NCBI RefSeq assembly: GCF_907164575.1
Contig: NZ_CAJQYY010000032.1
Coordinates: forward strand, 1 to 64,000
Reading direction: 5' to 3'
DNA: 64,000 nt
From: Paraburkholderia gardini
GTDB lineage: Bacteria > Pseudomonadota > Gammaproteobacteria > Burkholderiales > Burkholderiaceae
In this document: in pieces, positions 34,182 to 42,601 of the stretch
Numbering within the stretch: position 1 is the first letter of the stretch
Layout: every line of letters starts with the position of its first letter
Notes under the pieces: generated by a model
What the model was told of the DNA's origin: nothing
Seen by the model: only the letters and a program-made list of their open reading frames with translations
Database searches by the model: none
Program-made: the position numbers and the translations under genes

Positions 34182-34934
34182 ATGAACGACGTGATCGATC
34201 CGGAACCTTCTGGCGGCGCTGTCTTCGTGATGGCGGAGCGGTGTCTGGCCGGCGCGGGCATCTGGCACACGGGCGCGCGGGCGCGACTCGTCGGAGCGCG
34301 TGATCGGGTGCTCACGGTGCGCACGGAAGCCGGCATGTGGGTCGCGCCGCCGAAGTGCGCGGTGTGGGTGCCGGCCGGCGTGCTGCATCGCGTGTCGTGC
34401 GCGAAGGACGCCGCGCTGCGCACGCTGTACGTCGACGGCGATGCGGCGCCGGCTCCTGAACATTGCTGCGTGGTGAGCGTCGATCCGCTGACCGACGCGC
34501 TGCTGACGGCCGCCAGCGCATTCGGCGCCGATTATCCGCCCGAAGGGCCGCAGGCCCGCATCGTGAGCGTCATTCTCGACCAGTTGCCGCTGCTCGCGCC
34601 CGTGCCGCTCGCGCTGAACTGGCCGAGGGACCTGCGGGCCCAGCATATCGCCGACGCATTGCTTGCCAACCCCGCATGCCCCGACGTCCTCGACGATCTC
34701 GCCGAGGCCGCCAGCGTGACCGCGCGCACGGCGGCGCGTCTTTTCTCGAAGGAGACGGGGCAGACGTTCGGCCAGTGGCGCCAGCAGTTGCGCCTGCTCT
34801 GCGCGCTGGCGCGGCTCGGTTACGGCGCGAGCGTCACACAGGTGGCGCTGGAGGTGGGATATAACGACGTGTCGTCGTTTATCGCGGTGTTCCGGCAGGC
34901 GCTGGGTGAAACGCCCGCGCGGTATTTCCGCTGA
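34182..34934 (+). CDS. AraC-family transcriptional regulator
   Basis: 250 residues: N-terminal cupin-like sensor (WVAPPKCAVWVPAGVLHRV) and C-terminal double helix-turn-helix (LAEAASVTARTAARLFSKETG, then VALEVGYNDVSSFIAVFRQ and GETPARYFR). This short AraC type with a cupin domain is often linked to a neighbouring transporter. The nearest transporter, EmrB-like 35001, converges with it; glsA is divergent. Ligand unknown. Confidence 0.92.
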   Translation: MNDVIDPEPSGGAVFVMAERCLAGAGIWHTGARARLVGARDRVLTVRTEAGMWVAPPKCAVWVPAGVLHRVSCAKDAALRTLYVDGDAAPAPEHCCVVSVDPLTDALLTAASAFGADYPPEGPQARIVSVILDQLPLLAPVPLALNWPRDLRAQHIADALLANPACPDVLDDLAEAASVTARTAARLFSKETGQTFGQWRQQLRLLCALARLGYGASVTQVALEVGYNDVSSFIAVFRQALGETPARYFR

Positions 34935-35000
34935 GCGCCGCCGCGTGACGCATGACGCATGGCCGTGGCCTGCTGAAACACACAGATCTTGAGCGCCGCG

Positions 35001-36632
35001 TCAATGCGCGCCCGACGCGCCTCCACCGCCGCCTTTGCCCGGCCGCGTGATCCAGATGAGCGGAATGATCAGGATGAAAATGATCGCCGAGATAAAGAAG
35101 ATGTCGTTGAGCCCCATCATCGCGGCCTGCGTATTCACCTGAAAATCGAACAGCGCATGCGCCGATTGCGTATTCAGATGCAGCAGCGACTGCGTCGAAT
35201 CGATCTGCTGGTTGAAGAGGGGATTATTGATGCTGGCGCGCTCGGTCAGCCGTTCGTGATGGAGCACCGTGCGGTTATTCCAGGTGTTGGTCGCAATCGA
35301 TGTCCCGACCGCGCCGCAGAACACCCGCACGAAATTCGACAGCCCTGCGGCCGCCGGTATTTTATGGGGCGGCTGCCCGGCGAGGATGATCGCCGTGAGC
35401 GGCACGAAGAACATCGCCATCGGAATGCCCTGCAGCAGCGTCGGAAGCACGAGATGCCAGGTGTCGATCTCGATCACATACTTCGAGCGCATATAAAAGA
35501 CGATCGCGAAGCCGACAAACGCGAGCGTCGCGATAATGCGCGCGTCCGAGCGTGGCAGCACCCGCCCCATCACGGGCGCGAGAATCACCGCGAAGATGCC
35601 GAGCGGCGCGGTCACGAGGCCGGCATCGACGGAGCGGTAGTTCAGATACTCCTGCATCCATTGCGGCAGCAGCACGAGATTGCCGAAGAACACGCCGTAG
35701 GCGACCGAAATCGCAATCGTCCCGCCGAGAAAATTGCGCTGTTTGAAAAGACGCAGATCCACGATCGGGTTTTCCCCGGTCAATTCCCACACGAGAAAGA
35801 GCGCGAAGCAGATCACCGCCGTAAGGCCGAGCACGACGATAAACGGTGACGAAAACCAGTCCAGATCCTTGCCCTTGTCGAGCATGATCTGGAGCGAGGC
35901 GACCCAGGCGACCAGCAGCCCAAGGCCGACGACATCGATCGGCAGCTTGCGGGTGGGGCTTTCGCGATGACGGTAGATCATCCACGTCACGCCCGCCGCG
36001 AAAATGCCGACCGGAATATTGATGTAGAAAATCCACGCCCACGAATAGCTGTCGGTGATCCAGCCGCCGAGGGCAGGACCCGCAATCGGGCCGACGGTCG
36101 CGGTCATCGCCCAGAGCGACAGCGCCGTCGATGATTTTTCCTTCGGCCACGAGCTCAGCAGGATCGCCTGCGAGAGCGGAATCAGCGGCCCGGCGACGGC
36201 GCCCTGCAGCACCCGTGCGCAGAGCAGGATGGGCAGCGTCGGCGCGATCCCGCATAGCCACGACGATAACGAGAACATCAGGATCGCGCCCACGAACAGC
36301 TTGATCTGGCCGAGACGCTGCGTGAGCCAGCCGGTCAGCGGAATCGACACGGCGTTGGCCGCGGCAAAGACGGTAATGACCCACGTGCCTTCATCGACGG
36401 ATACGCCCAGGTTGCCCGAGATGGTCGGAATCGCCACGTTGGCGATCGACGAGTCGAGCACATTCATGAACGTGGCGAGTGCGACGGCAAATGTCGCGAG
36501 CGCCAGCTGGGCGCCATGAAGCGGCGCGGGCGCGGCGGGTTGCCCTGGTGGGCCTGACGGACGAGGCCCGGCCGGCCCGGCGGTAGTGCCGGGCGAACCG
36601 GATGAACCCGGCGGGGCAGGAGGCTGACTCAA
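35001..36632 (-). CDS. DHA2-family multidrug exporter (EmrB/QacA type MFS)
   Basis: About 543 residues, 14 predicted membrane helices. Seen: motif ATFMNVLDSSIANVAIPTISG in helix 1, ITVFAAANAVSIPLTGWLTQRLG, RVLQGAVAGPLIPLSQAIL and GPALGGWITDSYSWAWIFYIN. I chose the TTG at 36630-36632 (GGAG six bases upstream); an ATG at 36728 would add 32 residues without a ribosome site. The cytoplasmic start is unusual: about 35 residues made mostly of proline, glycine, serine and alanine before the first helix. No EmrA-type adaptor gene is adjacent; such systems usually work with a periplasmic adaptor encoded nearby or elsewhere. Confidence 0.92.
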   Translation of the reverse strand: MSQPPAPPGSSGSPGTTAGPAGPRPSGPPGQPAAPAPLHGAQLALATFAVALATFMNVLDSSIANVAIPTISGNLGVSVDEGTWVITVFAAANAVSIPLTGWLTQRLGQIKLFVGAILMFSLSSWLCGIAPTLPILLCARVLQGAVAGPLIPLSQAILLSSWPKEKSSTALSLWAMTATVGPIAGPALGGWITDSYSWAWIFYINIPVGIFAAGVTWMIYRHRESPTRKLPIDVVGLGLLVAWVASLQIMLDKGKDLDWFSSPFIVVLGLTAVICFALFLVWELTGENPIVDLRLFKQRNFLGGTIAISVAYGVFFGNLVLLPQWMQEYLNYRSVDAGLVTAPLGIFAVILAPVMGRVLPRSDARIIATLAFVGFAIVFYMRSKYVIEIDTWHLVLPTLLQGIPMAMFFVPLTAIILAGQPPHKIPAAAGLSNFVRVFCGAVGTSIATNTWNNRTVLHHERLTERASINNPLFNQQIDSTQSLLHLNTQSAHALFDFQVNTQAAMMGLNDIFFISAIIFILIIPLIWITRPGKGGGGGASGAH

Positions 36633-37114
36633 GCGATTCTCCAATCCAGTCCAGTGAACGCTTCCATGCGACGCACGGAGCAGCAATAGAAAAAGGCGTG
36701 AAAAGGATACCTGCAATCGGGAGCCCATGTGGCGCGCGCGGACACTGGCGCATCCGGAACAGGGCGCCTGTTTCAGTTTGAAAGGATTTCGGGCGTATGG
36801 CGGCGGCTATATCGCGTCGCGCACTGCAATATCACCCGATATTTCACGCAAAATCTGATGATCGACGTAAAAAACACTCTGACAGTGGGCGTTTAGGCAT
36901 TATCCCAATCGGTAATAATTTAATTCCAAGTGTAATTTTGTGTAAAATCGCGCGCCCCCTCAAGTTTTTTGAGCGGGGTGCCGTTAATGGGTTAATAGCC
37001 CGAAAAAAGCACCTGACGCGCGATCGTGGCCCGCCTCTCAAGGCTCGACGCAATGCCGACGGACATCTGGCCGCTCCGGCAGCGGACGGCCGCTTACACC
37101 AGTAGAGCCTGCCC
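36633..37114. other. Divergent promoter region of emrB-like and mreB-like genes
   Basis: 482 bases, markedly AT-richer between about 36850 and 36970. Contains TAAAAT (36943-36948), a possible -10 for the mreB-like gene with a poor -35, and a short inverted repeat CTCAA ... TTGAG (about 36959-36973). No gene recognised. Confidence 0.5.
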
Positions 37115-38161
37115 ATGGCCCGCGCGATGCCGCAACAATCCTTCTTCAAACGGTTCTTCAGCCCGAACGTGGCTGTGGACCTCGGCACGGCCAATACGCT
37201 CATCTATACGCAGGACGACGGCGTAGTGCTCAACCAGCCTTCCGTGGTGTGCTTCCAGAAGCACGCGCCGGCCGGTCAGGAGCGGGTGGCGGCGGTGGGC
37301 AAGGAAGCCAAGCAGCTGCTCGGCCGGGTGCCTGGCAATCTCGAAGCGGTACGCCCGATGCGTCACGGCGTGATCGCGAATTTTGCCGCAGCTGAACACA
37401 TGATCCGCCAGTTCGTCGACATGTCGAGCACGGTGCCGCGTTTCGGCCGCCGTGCGTCGTTCACGATCTGCGTGCCGGCAGGTGCTACCCAGGTCGAGCG
37501 TCGCGCGATCCGCGAAGCCGCGACCGCCGCGGGCGCGTGGAAAGTGAACCTGATCGGCGAATCGCTTGCCTCGGCCGTCGGCGCGGGGTTGCCGGTGTCG
37601 GAAGCGACCGGTTCGATGGTTGTCGATATTGGCGGCGGTACGACGGAAGTCGGCGTGATCGCGCTGGGCGGCATGGCGTATAGCGGCTCGATTCGCGTTG
37701 GCGGCGACCAGTTCGACCTCGCGATTGTCAATTACGTGCGCAGCGTCTACGGCGTCGTGATCGGCGACCAGACCGCGGAGCACGTGAAGAAGACCATCGG
37801 CACCGCGATCCGCGACGTGCCGACCGAGCGCATCAACGCAACCGGCCGCAGCCTCGACGACGGCCTGCCGCGTACCGTCCAGCTGACGAACCAGGACATC
37901 GCCGATGCGATTGTCTCGCCGCTCGCACAGGTGATCGGCGCGGTGAAAATGGCGCTTGAATGCGCGCCGCCGGAACTCGTGACGGACATCGCCCACAGCG
38001 GCATCGTGCTGACGGGTGGCGGGTCGCTGCTCGCGAATCTCGACCGTTATCTCGCGAACCAGCTGGGCCTCGACGTACGCGTCGCCGACGAGCCACTGAC
38101 GTGCGCCGTGCGCGGCGCGGGCGCGGCGTCTACACTGCTGCATTCGCACGCTTTCGACTGA
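37115..38161 (+). CDS. mreB: MreB-like actin-family cell-shape protein (stand-alone paralogue)
   Basis: 348-residue bacterial actin. Phosphate 1 loop VAVDLGTANTLIYT, connecting block RPMRHGVIANFAAAE, phosphate 2 MVVDIGGGTTEVGVIALGG, adenosine motif IVLTGGGSLLANLDRYL, all intact, so ATP binding is likely. An amphipathic N-terminal stretch (FFKRFFSP) suits membrane binding as in other MreB proteins. There is no mreC/mreD downstream, whereas the housekeeping operon of Burkholderia is mreBCD; this is therefore probably a second copy with a special role. The next gene, on the same strand, is an alpha/beta hydrolase. ATG has only a weak ribosome site. Confidence 0.9.
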   Translation: MARAMPQQSFFKRFFSPNVAVDLGTANTLIYTQDDGVVLNQPSVVCFQKHAPAGQERVAAVGKEAKQLLGRVPGNLEAVRPMRHGVIANFAAAEHMIRQFVDMSSTVPRFGRRASFTICVPAGATQVERRAIREAATAAGAWKVNLIGESLASAVGAGLPVSEATGSMVVDIGGGTTEVGVIALGGMAYSGSIRVGGDQFDLAIVNYVRSVYGVVIGDQTAEHVKKTIGTAIRDVPTERINATGRSLDDGLPRTVQLTNQDIADAIVSPLAQVIGAVKMALECAPPELVTDIAHSGIVLTGGGSLLANLDRYLANQLGLDVRVADEPLTCAVRGAGAASTLLHSHAFD

Positions 38162-38213
38162 GCGCGCGCGGCGCACGCAGTACGACTGCAGGCGGCGCGC
38201 GCGCCGCTTCCAT

Positions 38214-39080
38214 TTGCCATTTGTGAACTCTCCCGATCCTGTTTCATCGCTGCCGCTCGTTACCTTGAGCAACGGCTTACGCATGCCTTACGAGGCGCGT
38301 GGTGACGGCGAGCTGCTGCTGTTCGTCCACGGCTCGCTGTGCGACTACCGTTACTGGCAACCGCAGATGAGCGGCCTGTCGGCCCGCTACCGGTGCGTCG
38401 CGGTCAGCCTCACGCACTACTGGCCCGCCACGGAAACACCGGCCGGCATGCCGTTCAGCTGGAGCCAGCACGCCGACGAAGTCGCGGAATTCATCGACCG
38501 TCTGGGGGCCGGGCCCGCGCACGTCGTGGGCCATTCGCGCGGCGGCTGCGTGACCTTTCATTGCGCGCGGCGTCATCCGCAGCACGTTCGAACCCTGACG
38601 CTCGCCGATCCGGGCGGACCGCTGCAGATCGCCGGGCGACCGCCCGCGACGCTGCCGGCACCCGTCAACGCGCTGCGCGCCCGCGCGGCGCAACTGATCG
38701 AGACGGGCGACGTGGAAGCCGGGCTGCAACTCTTCGTCGATTCGGTGAGCCGTCCGGGTTTCTGGGCGAAAAGCACCGCCGGTTTTCGCCGCATGGCAAC
38801 CGACAACGCACATACGCTCGCTCCGCAGTTCCAGGATCCGCTGCCGGCCTACACACCCGACGATGCCGCGGGTGTCCGCTGTCCGGTGCTGCTGATCGAC
38901 GGCGAGAAAAGCCCCCTGATGTTTCATCGCACGGTTGACGCGCTCGCGTCATGGCTGCCCGATGCGCGTCGCGAAACGGTGGCAGGCGCCTCGCACGGCA
39001 TGAACCTCGCGCACCCCGCGGCGTTCAATCGCTATATCGATGGAATGATCAGCGACGTCGGCGTCGGCACGACGCGCTGA
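38214..39080 (+). CDS. Alpha/beta-fold hydrolase
   Basis: 288-residue single-domain hydrolase. Seen: oxyanion-hole strand LLLFVHGSLCDYRYW, nucleophile elbow VVGHSRGGCVTF, acid strand VLLIDGEKSPLMFH, catalytic His region AGASHGMNLAHP. The start is TTG at 38214; GTG at 38223 is equally possible and neither has a ribosome site. Substrate unknown. Located 52 bases after the MreB-like gene, so it may share a transcript. Confidence 0.88.
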   Translation: MPFVNSPDPVSSLPLVTLSNGLRMPYEARGDGELLLFVHGSLCDYRYWQPQMSGLSARYRCVAVSLTHYWPATETPAGMPFSWSQHADEVAEFIDRLGAGPAHVVGHSRGGCVTFHCARRHPQHVRTLTLADPGGPLQIAGRPPATLPAPVNALRARAAQLIETGDVEAGLQLFVDSVSRPGFWAKSTAGFRRMATDNAHTLAPQFQDPLPAYTPDDAAGVRCPVLLIDGEKSPLMFHRTVDALASWLPDARRETVAGASHGMNLAHPAAFNRYIDGMISDVGVGTTR

Positions 39081-39261
39081 AGCGCGGATGCTTCGCATGG
39101 GTACCGATGGTTTATCGCTATCGTCGCGGCGCGCCGTTCGCGTATACCGCGAAACCGCCCGTCTGCCGTTCAATCCTGATATATCGCAAGCGTCCTCTAT
39201 TCGTGCGATTCACGAAGACCTTCTACAATCGGTACGACGCTAACCGGAAGGAGAAAAGTTG

Positions 39262-41544
39262 ATGCAGGATCCAGAAGCACTCGGTGGACTGTCGCATGCG
39301 GGCCAGCAGGACGTGAATGCGCCCGATGCGGATGCCGTTTTCATTCCGCCGGAAAACCTCCCGGTTGCGGCCGCGAACCAGTACGTGCTGAAATCGGGCG
39401 ATACGTTTATCGTCAACGACCCGCTCGGCGATATCACGGGCCGCGACGACGGGCTTTTTGTTAACGACATGCGTGTGCTGTCGGCGCTGCGTCTCACGTT
39501 CGGCGGCCGTGCGCCTTCGCTGCTCTCGGGCAGCGTCAGCAGCGACAACACGGCGTTTACCGCGCATCTGACGAATCGTCCGTTGCCGCCGCTCGGCGGC
39601 ACGAGCACACCCGAAGGCGTGATCCACGTCGAGCGCGTGCGTGTGCTTTCCGGCACCGTGCTGAACGAAGCCATCGAACTGACGAACTACGGCACGAGCG
39701 ATGCCGTCGTGCCTCTGTCCATTTCGTTTGCGAGCGATTTCCGCGACATGTTCGAAGTGCGCGGCCTCAAGCGTCCGAAGCAGGGCACGATCGAGGCGCC
39801 GCGCGTCGAGAACGGCGAGGTGCTGCTCGGCTATGTCGGGCTCGACAACGTCGCGCGCCGCGTGCGCATCGCGTTTTCACCGACGCCCATCAAACTGCTC
39901 GCCGACCGCGCTGACTTTTCGGTGCAACTGCCGGCGCAGGCGTGCGTGTCGATCTATCTTTCAGTTGCGGTCAAGGTTGAAGCGCACGGTGCGGCCGTCG
40001 CGAGCGCGCAGATTTCGAAACCGGCGCATGGCACGAGCGAAACGCACCTGTCGCAGATCGACACCGCGCGACCGCGCGTGGGACGCGCGGCTGTGCGTGC
40101 CGCGCTCGTCGACGCCCATCTCGTGATGCGCGAGCGGCGCCGTGTGACGGCGCGCGTGCGCTCCAGCAATCCGCTCTTTAATGCGTGGATCGAACGGTCG
40201 CTCGCCGACCTCGGCCTGCTGACCACGGACCTCGCGACCGGGCCGTATCCGTACGCGGGCATTCCGTGGTTCTCGACGCCGTTTGGCCGCGATGCCGTCA
40301 TCACGTCGTTGCAGACGTTGTGGCTGCAACCGGGCCTGGCGCGCGGCGTGCTGCGCTTTCTCGCCGAACATCAGGCACGCGAAAATTCCGCGTTTCGCGA
40401 TGCCGAAGTCGGCAAGATCATGCACGAGATGCGCAAGGGCGAAATGGCCGCGACCGGCGAGGTGCCGTTCGCGCTCTACTACGGCGGCGTCGACACCACG
40501 CCGCTCTTTATCGTGCTGGCCGGCGCCTACGTCGCGCGCACCGACGATCGCGGCCTGATCGACGAACTGTGGCCGGCACTCGTGCGCGCCGCGGCGTGGG
40601 TCTCGGGCGTGTGCGACAAGAATCGCTATGGCCTGCTCGACTATCAGCGCGCGTCCGATGGCGGTCTGGCAAACCAGGGCTGGAAAGACAGTCACGACTC
40701 CGTTTTTCACGCTGACGGACACTTCCCCGACGGCCCGATCGCGCTGGTCGAGGTACAGGCCTACGCGAGCGCCGCGTTCGACACGATGGCACATTTCGCC
40801 AGACTGCGCGGCCTGACTGACGAGGCCGCAGGCTACGCAAAGCGCGCGTGGTCGATTCGCGAATGCGTCGAAGAGAAGTACTGGATGGAAGACATGGGCT
40901 TCTACGGTATCGCGCTCGACGGTCATGGCGATCTGTGTCGCGTGATGGCATCGAACGCCGGGCATCTGCTGGCGTTCGGGCTCGCCGGGAAGGAGCGCGG
41001 CGAAGCGGTGGCACGCGGTCTCGAATCGGCGCTCTTTCACACCGGCTGGGGCGTGCGCACGCTCGCCGCCGACCAGGCCCGTTTCAACCCGATGGCGTAT
41101 CACAACGGTTCCGTCTGGCCGCACGACAACGCGTTGTGCGCGCGCGGCCTCGCGCGTTACGGCGCGAAGGGTGCGGCAGTGCGGCTGTTGCAGGCGCTCT
41201 TCCAGGCGGCGGTGAACTTCGATATGCGCCTGCCCGAACTCTTCTGCGGCTTCCCGCGTCGTCGCGGCGAACCGCCCACGGCCTATCCGGTCGCGTGCCT
41301 GCCGCAGGCGTGGGCCGCGGGGTCGCCGTTCATGATGCTGGAAGCGTGTCTCGGCATCACGATCGACGCCGAAAAACGCGAAGTCCTGATCGAACAGCCG
41401 ATGCTGCCGGATGGTATCGACTGGCTCGAAGTGGGAGACCTGCGCGTGGGCGATGCGTCGGTGACGATCACGTTCACGCGCGTGGCCGGCAAGGTCGTGG
41501 CTTCGGCGGAACAGGGCGATGTCAGAGTGGTGGCGTTGCTATAG
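39262..41544 (+). CDS. Amylo-alpha-1,6-glucosidase / glycogen-debranching-type protein
   Basis: 760 residues. N-terminal beta domain of the GDE_N_bis type (YVLKSGDTFIVNDPLGDITG, DDGLFVNDMRVLSALRL), then an (alpha/alpha)6 barrel with ATGPYPYAGIPWFSTPFGRDAVIT, GWKDSHDSVFHADG, and HNGSVWPHDNALCARGLARYGAKG. Conserved acidic pairs in these blocks suit glycoside hydrolysis of alpha-1,6 branches. Bacterial homologues are often linked to trehalose or glycogen metabolism, but no such genes are adjacent here. ATG at 39262 with GGAAGGAG eight bases upstream; a TTG just before it is rejected. Confidence 0.92.
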   Translation: MQDPEALGGLSHAGQQDVNAPDADAVFIPPENLPVAAANQYVLKSGDTFIVNDPLGDITGRDDGLFVNDMRVLSALRLTFGGRAPSLLSGSVSSDNTAFTAHLTNRPLPPLGGTSTPEGVIHVERVRVLSGTVLNEAIELTNYGTSDAVVPLSISFASDFRDMFEVRGLKRPKQGTIEAPRVENGEVLLGYVGLDNVARRVRIAFSPTPIKLLADRADFSVQLPAQACVSIYLSVAVKVEAHGAAVASAQISKPAHGTSETHLSQIDTARPRVGRAAVRAALVDAHLVMRERRRVTARVRSSNPLFNAWIERSLADLGLLTTDLATGPYPYAGIPWFSTPFGRDAVITSLQTLWLQPGLARGVLRFLAEHQARENSAFRDAEVGKIMHEMRKGEMAATGEVPFALYYGGVDTTPLFIVLAGAYVARTDDRGLIDELWPALVRAAAWVSGVCDKNRYGLLDYQRASDGGLANQGWKDSHDSVFHADGHFPDGPIALVEVQAYASAAFDTMAHFARLRGLTDEAAGYAKRAWSIRECVEEKYWMEDMGFYGIALDGHGDLCRVMASNAGHLLAFGLAGKERGEAVARGLESALFHTGWGVRTLAADQARFNPMAYHNGSVWPHDNALCARGLARYGAKGAAVRLLQALFQAAVNFDMRLPELFCGFPRRRGEPPTAYPVACLPQAWAAGSPFMMLEACLGITIDAEKREVLIEQPMLPDGIDWLEVGDLRVGDASVTITFTRVAGKVVASAEQGDVRVVALL

Positions 41545-41574
41545 CACGACGCGGCGCATGCGATGTTCCGGGTG

Positions 41575-41590
41575 GTAACATTTGTTGTCA
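41575..41590. promoter_or_regulatory. Operator site 1 upstream of rpiR-type gene
   Basis: GTAACATTTGTTGTCA, an imperfect palindrome. Its reverse complement matches operator site 2 (42529-42544) at 14 of 16 bases. It ends 21 bases before the regulator's ATG, so autoregulation is likely. Confidence 0.7.
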
Positions 41591-41611
41591 TCCTCCTTCC
41601 CGGTACATCGC

Positions 41612-42472
41612 ATGCCCGACAGTTTCGACCAGCTCGCCGCCCTGATCCGGGCGCGCTTCTCCGAACTGAGCCCGCAATTCCAGATGGGCGCGGCATTTCT
41701 GCTCGATCATCCCGACGAAGTCGCGGTTTCCTCGATGCGCAAGGTGGCGGAGCGCGCGCATGTGCAACCGGCGTCGCTCGTGCGTCTTTCACAGCAACTC
41801 GGCTTTCCCGGCTGGAACGAACTACGTGATCTGTTCGTCGCACGCGTGCGCACGCGGCCGGAGCCGCTCACCAGCCGCGCGCGTTCGCTCGTCAAGGCCA
41901 GCGCCAAGGATGCGCTTGCACACGACCTGCTCGTCGCGCAGCAACACAATCTCGAACTGACCGCGGCTCACAACGCACGCACTACCGTCGAGGCCGCGCG
42001 CGTGCTGCGGCGCGCGCCGCACGTGCACGTCGGCGGGTTTCGCTCGTGCTATGCCGTCGCGTTCGGGCTGGTGTATGGCTACCGGCTGTTTCGCTCATCG
42101 GTGTCGCTGCTTACCGGTGAAGCGGGCACACTCGAAATGCAGTTGCGCGGTATCGATCGGGACAGCGCGACGATCGTGATCAGCTTCGCGCCGTATTCGG
42201 TCGAAGCCGTGCGCGTTGCCGAAGCGGCACTCGAAAAAGGCAGCAAGCTGATCGCCATCACCGACAGCGCGGTGTCCCCGATCGCGCTGAACGCCGACAA
42301 GGTGCTGATCTTTTCGCATGAGAGCCCGTCGTTCTTTCCATCGCTGGTGGCGGCCACGGCGATCGCCGAATCGCTGGTCGCGCATCTGCTGGCACTCGAA
42401 GGCGCGGGCGCCGTCGAGCAGCTCGAACAGGCCGAGCGCGCGCTGCATGCGAAGGGCGCTTACGTCGCCTGA
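41612..42472 (+). CDS. RpiR/MurR-family transcriptional regulator
   Basis: 286 residues from ATG 41612 (an upstream frame extension of 10 residues is rejected). N-terminal HTH: LIRARFSELSPQFQMGAAFLLDHPDEVAVSSMRKVAERAHVQPASLVRLSQQLGFPGWNEL. C-terminal SIS sugar-isomerase fold: VHVGGFRSCYAVAFGLVYGYRLF, SATIVISFAPYSVEAVRVAE, GSKLIAITDSAVSPIALNADKVL. SIS-domain regulators sense a phosphosugar or amino-acid-related ligand. It is followed by an aminotransferase whose promoter contains the matching operator, so it most likely represses that gene and itself until an inducer appears. Confidence 0.92.
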   Translation: MPDSFDQLAALIRARFSELSPQFQMGAAFLLDHPDEVAVSSMRKVAERAHVQPASLVRLSQQLGFPGWNELRDLFVARVRTRPEPLTSRARSLVKASAKDALAHDLLVAQQHNLELTAAHNARTTVEAARVLRRAPHVHVGGFRSCYAVAFGLVYGYRLFRSSVSLLTGEAGTLEMQLRGIDRDSATIVISFAPYSVEAVRVAEAALEKGSKLIAITDSAVSPIALNADKVLIFSHESPSFFPSLVAATAIAESLVAHLLALEGAGAVEQLEQAERALHAKGAYVA

Positions 42473-42527
42473 TTCCAGATTGCGATTCGCTTCGGTCCGG
42501 TATTCATTTGATGTGTCGGCATCCGTT

Positions 42528-42557
42528 TTGACAACATATGTTGCGATGATGTATAAA
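42528..42557 (+). promoter_or_regulatory. Sigma-70 promoter with overlapping operator site 2
   Basis: -35 TTGACA (42528-42533), 18-base spacer, -10 TATAAA (42552-42557), 45 bases before the aminotransferase ATG. The operator TGACAACATATGTTGC (42529-42544), with perfect core CAACATATGTTG, overlaps the -35 box and spacer, the usual position for a repressor. Confidence 0.75.
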
Positions 42558-42601
42558 TGCACATCGCGTGTTGAAACTCCCCGCTCGTCAAAAGGAATCG
42601 C

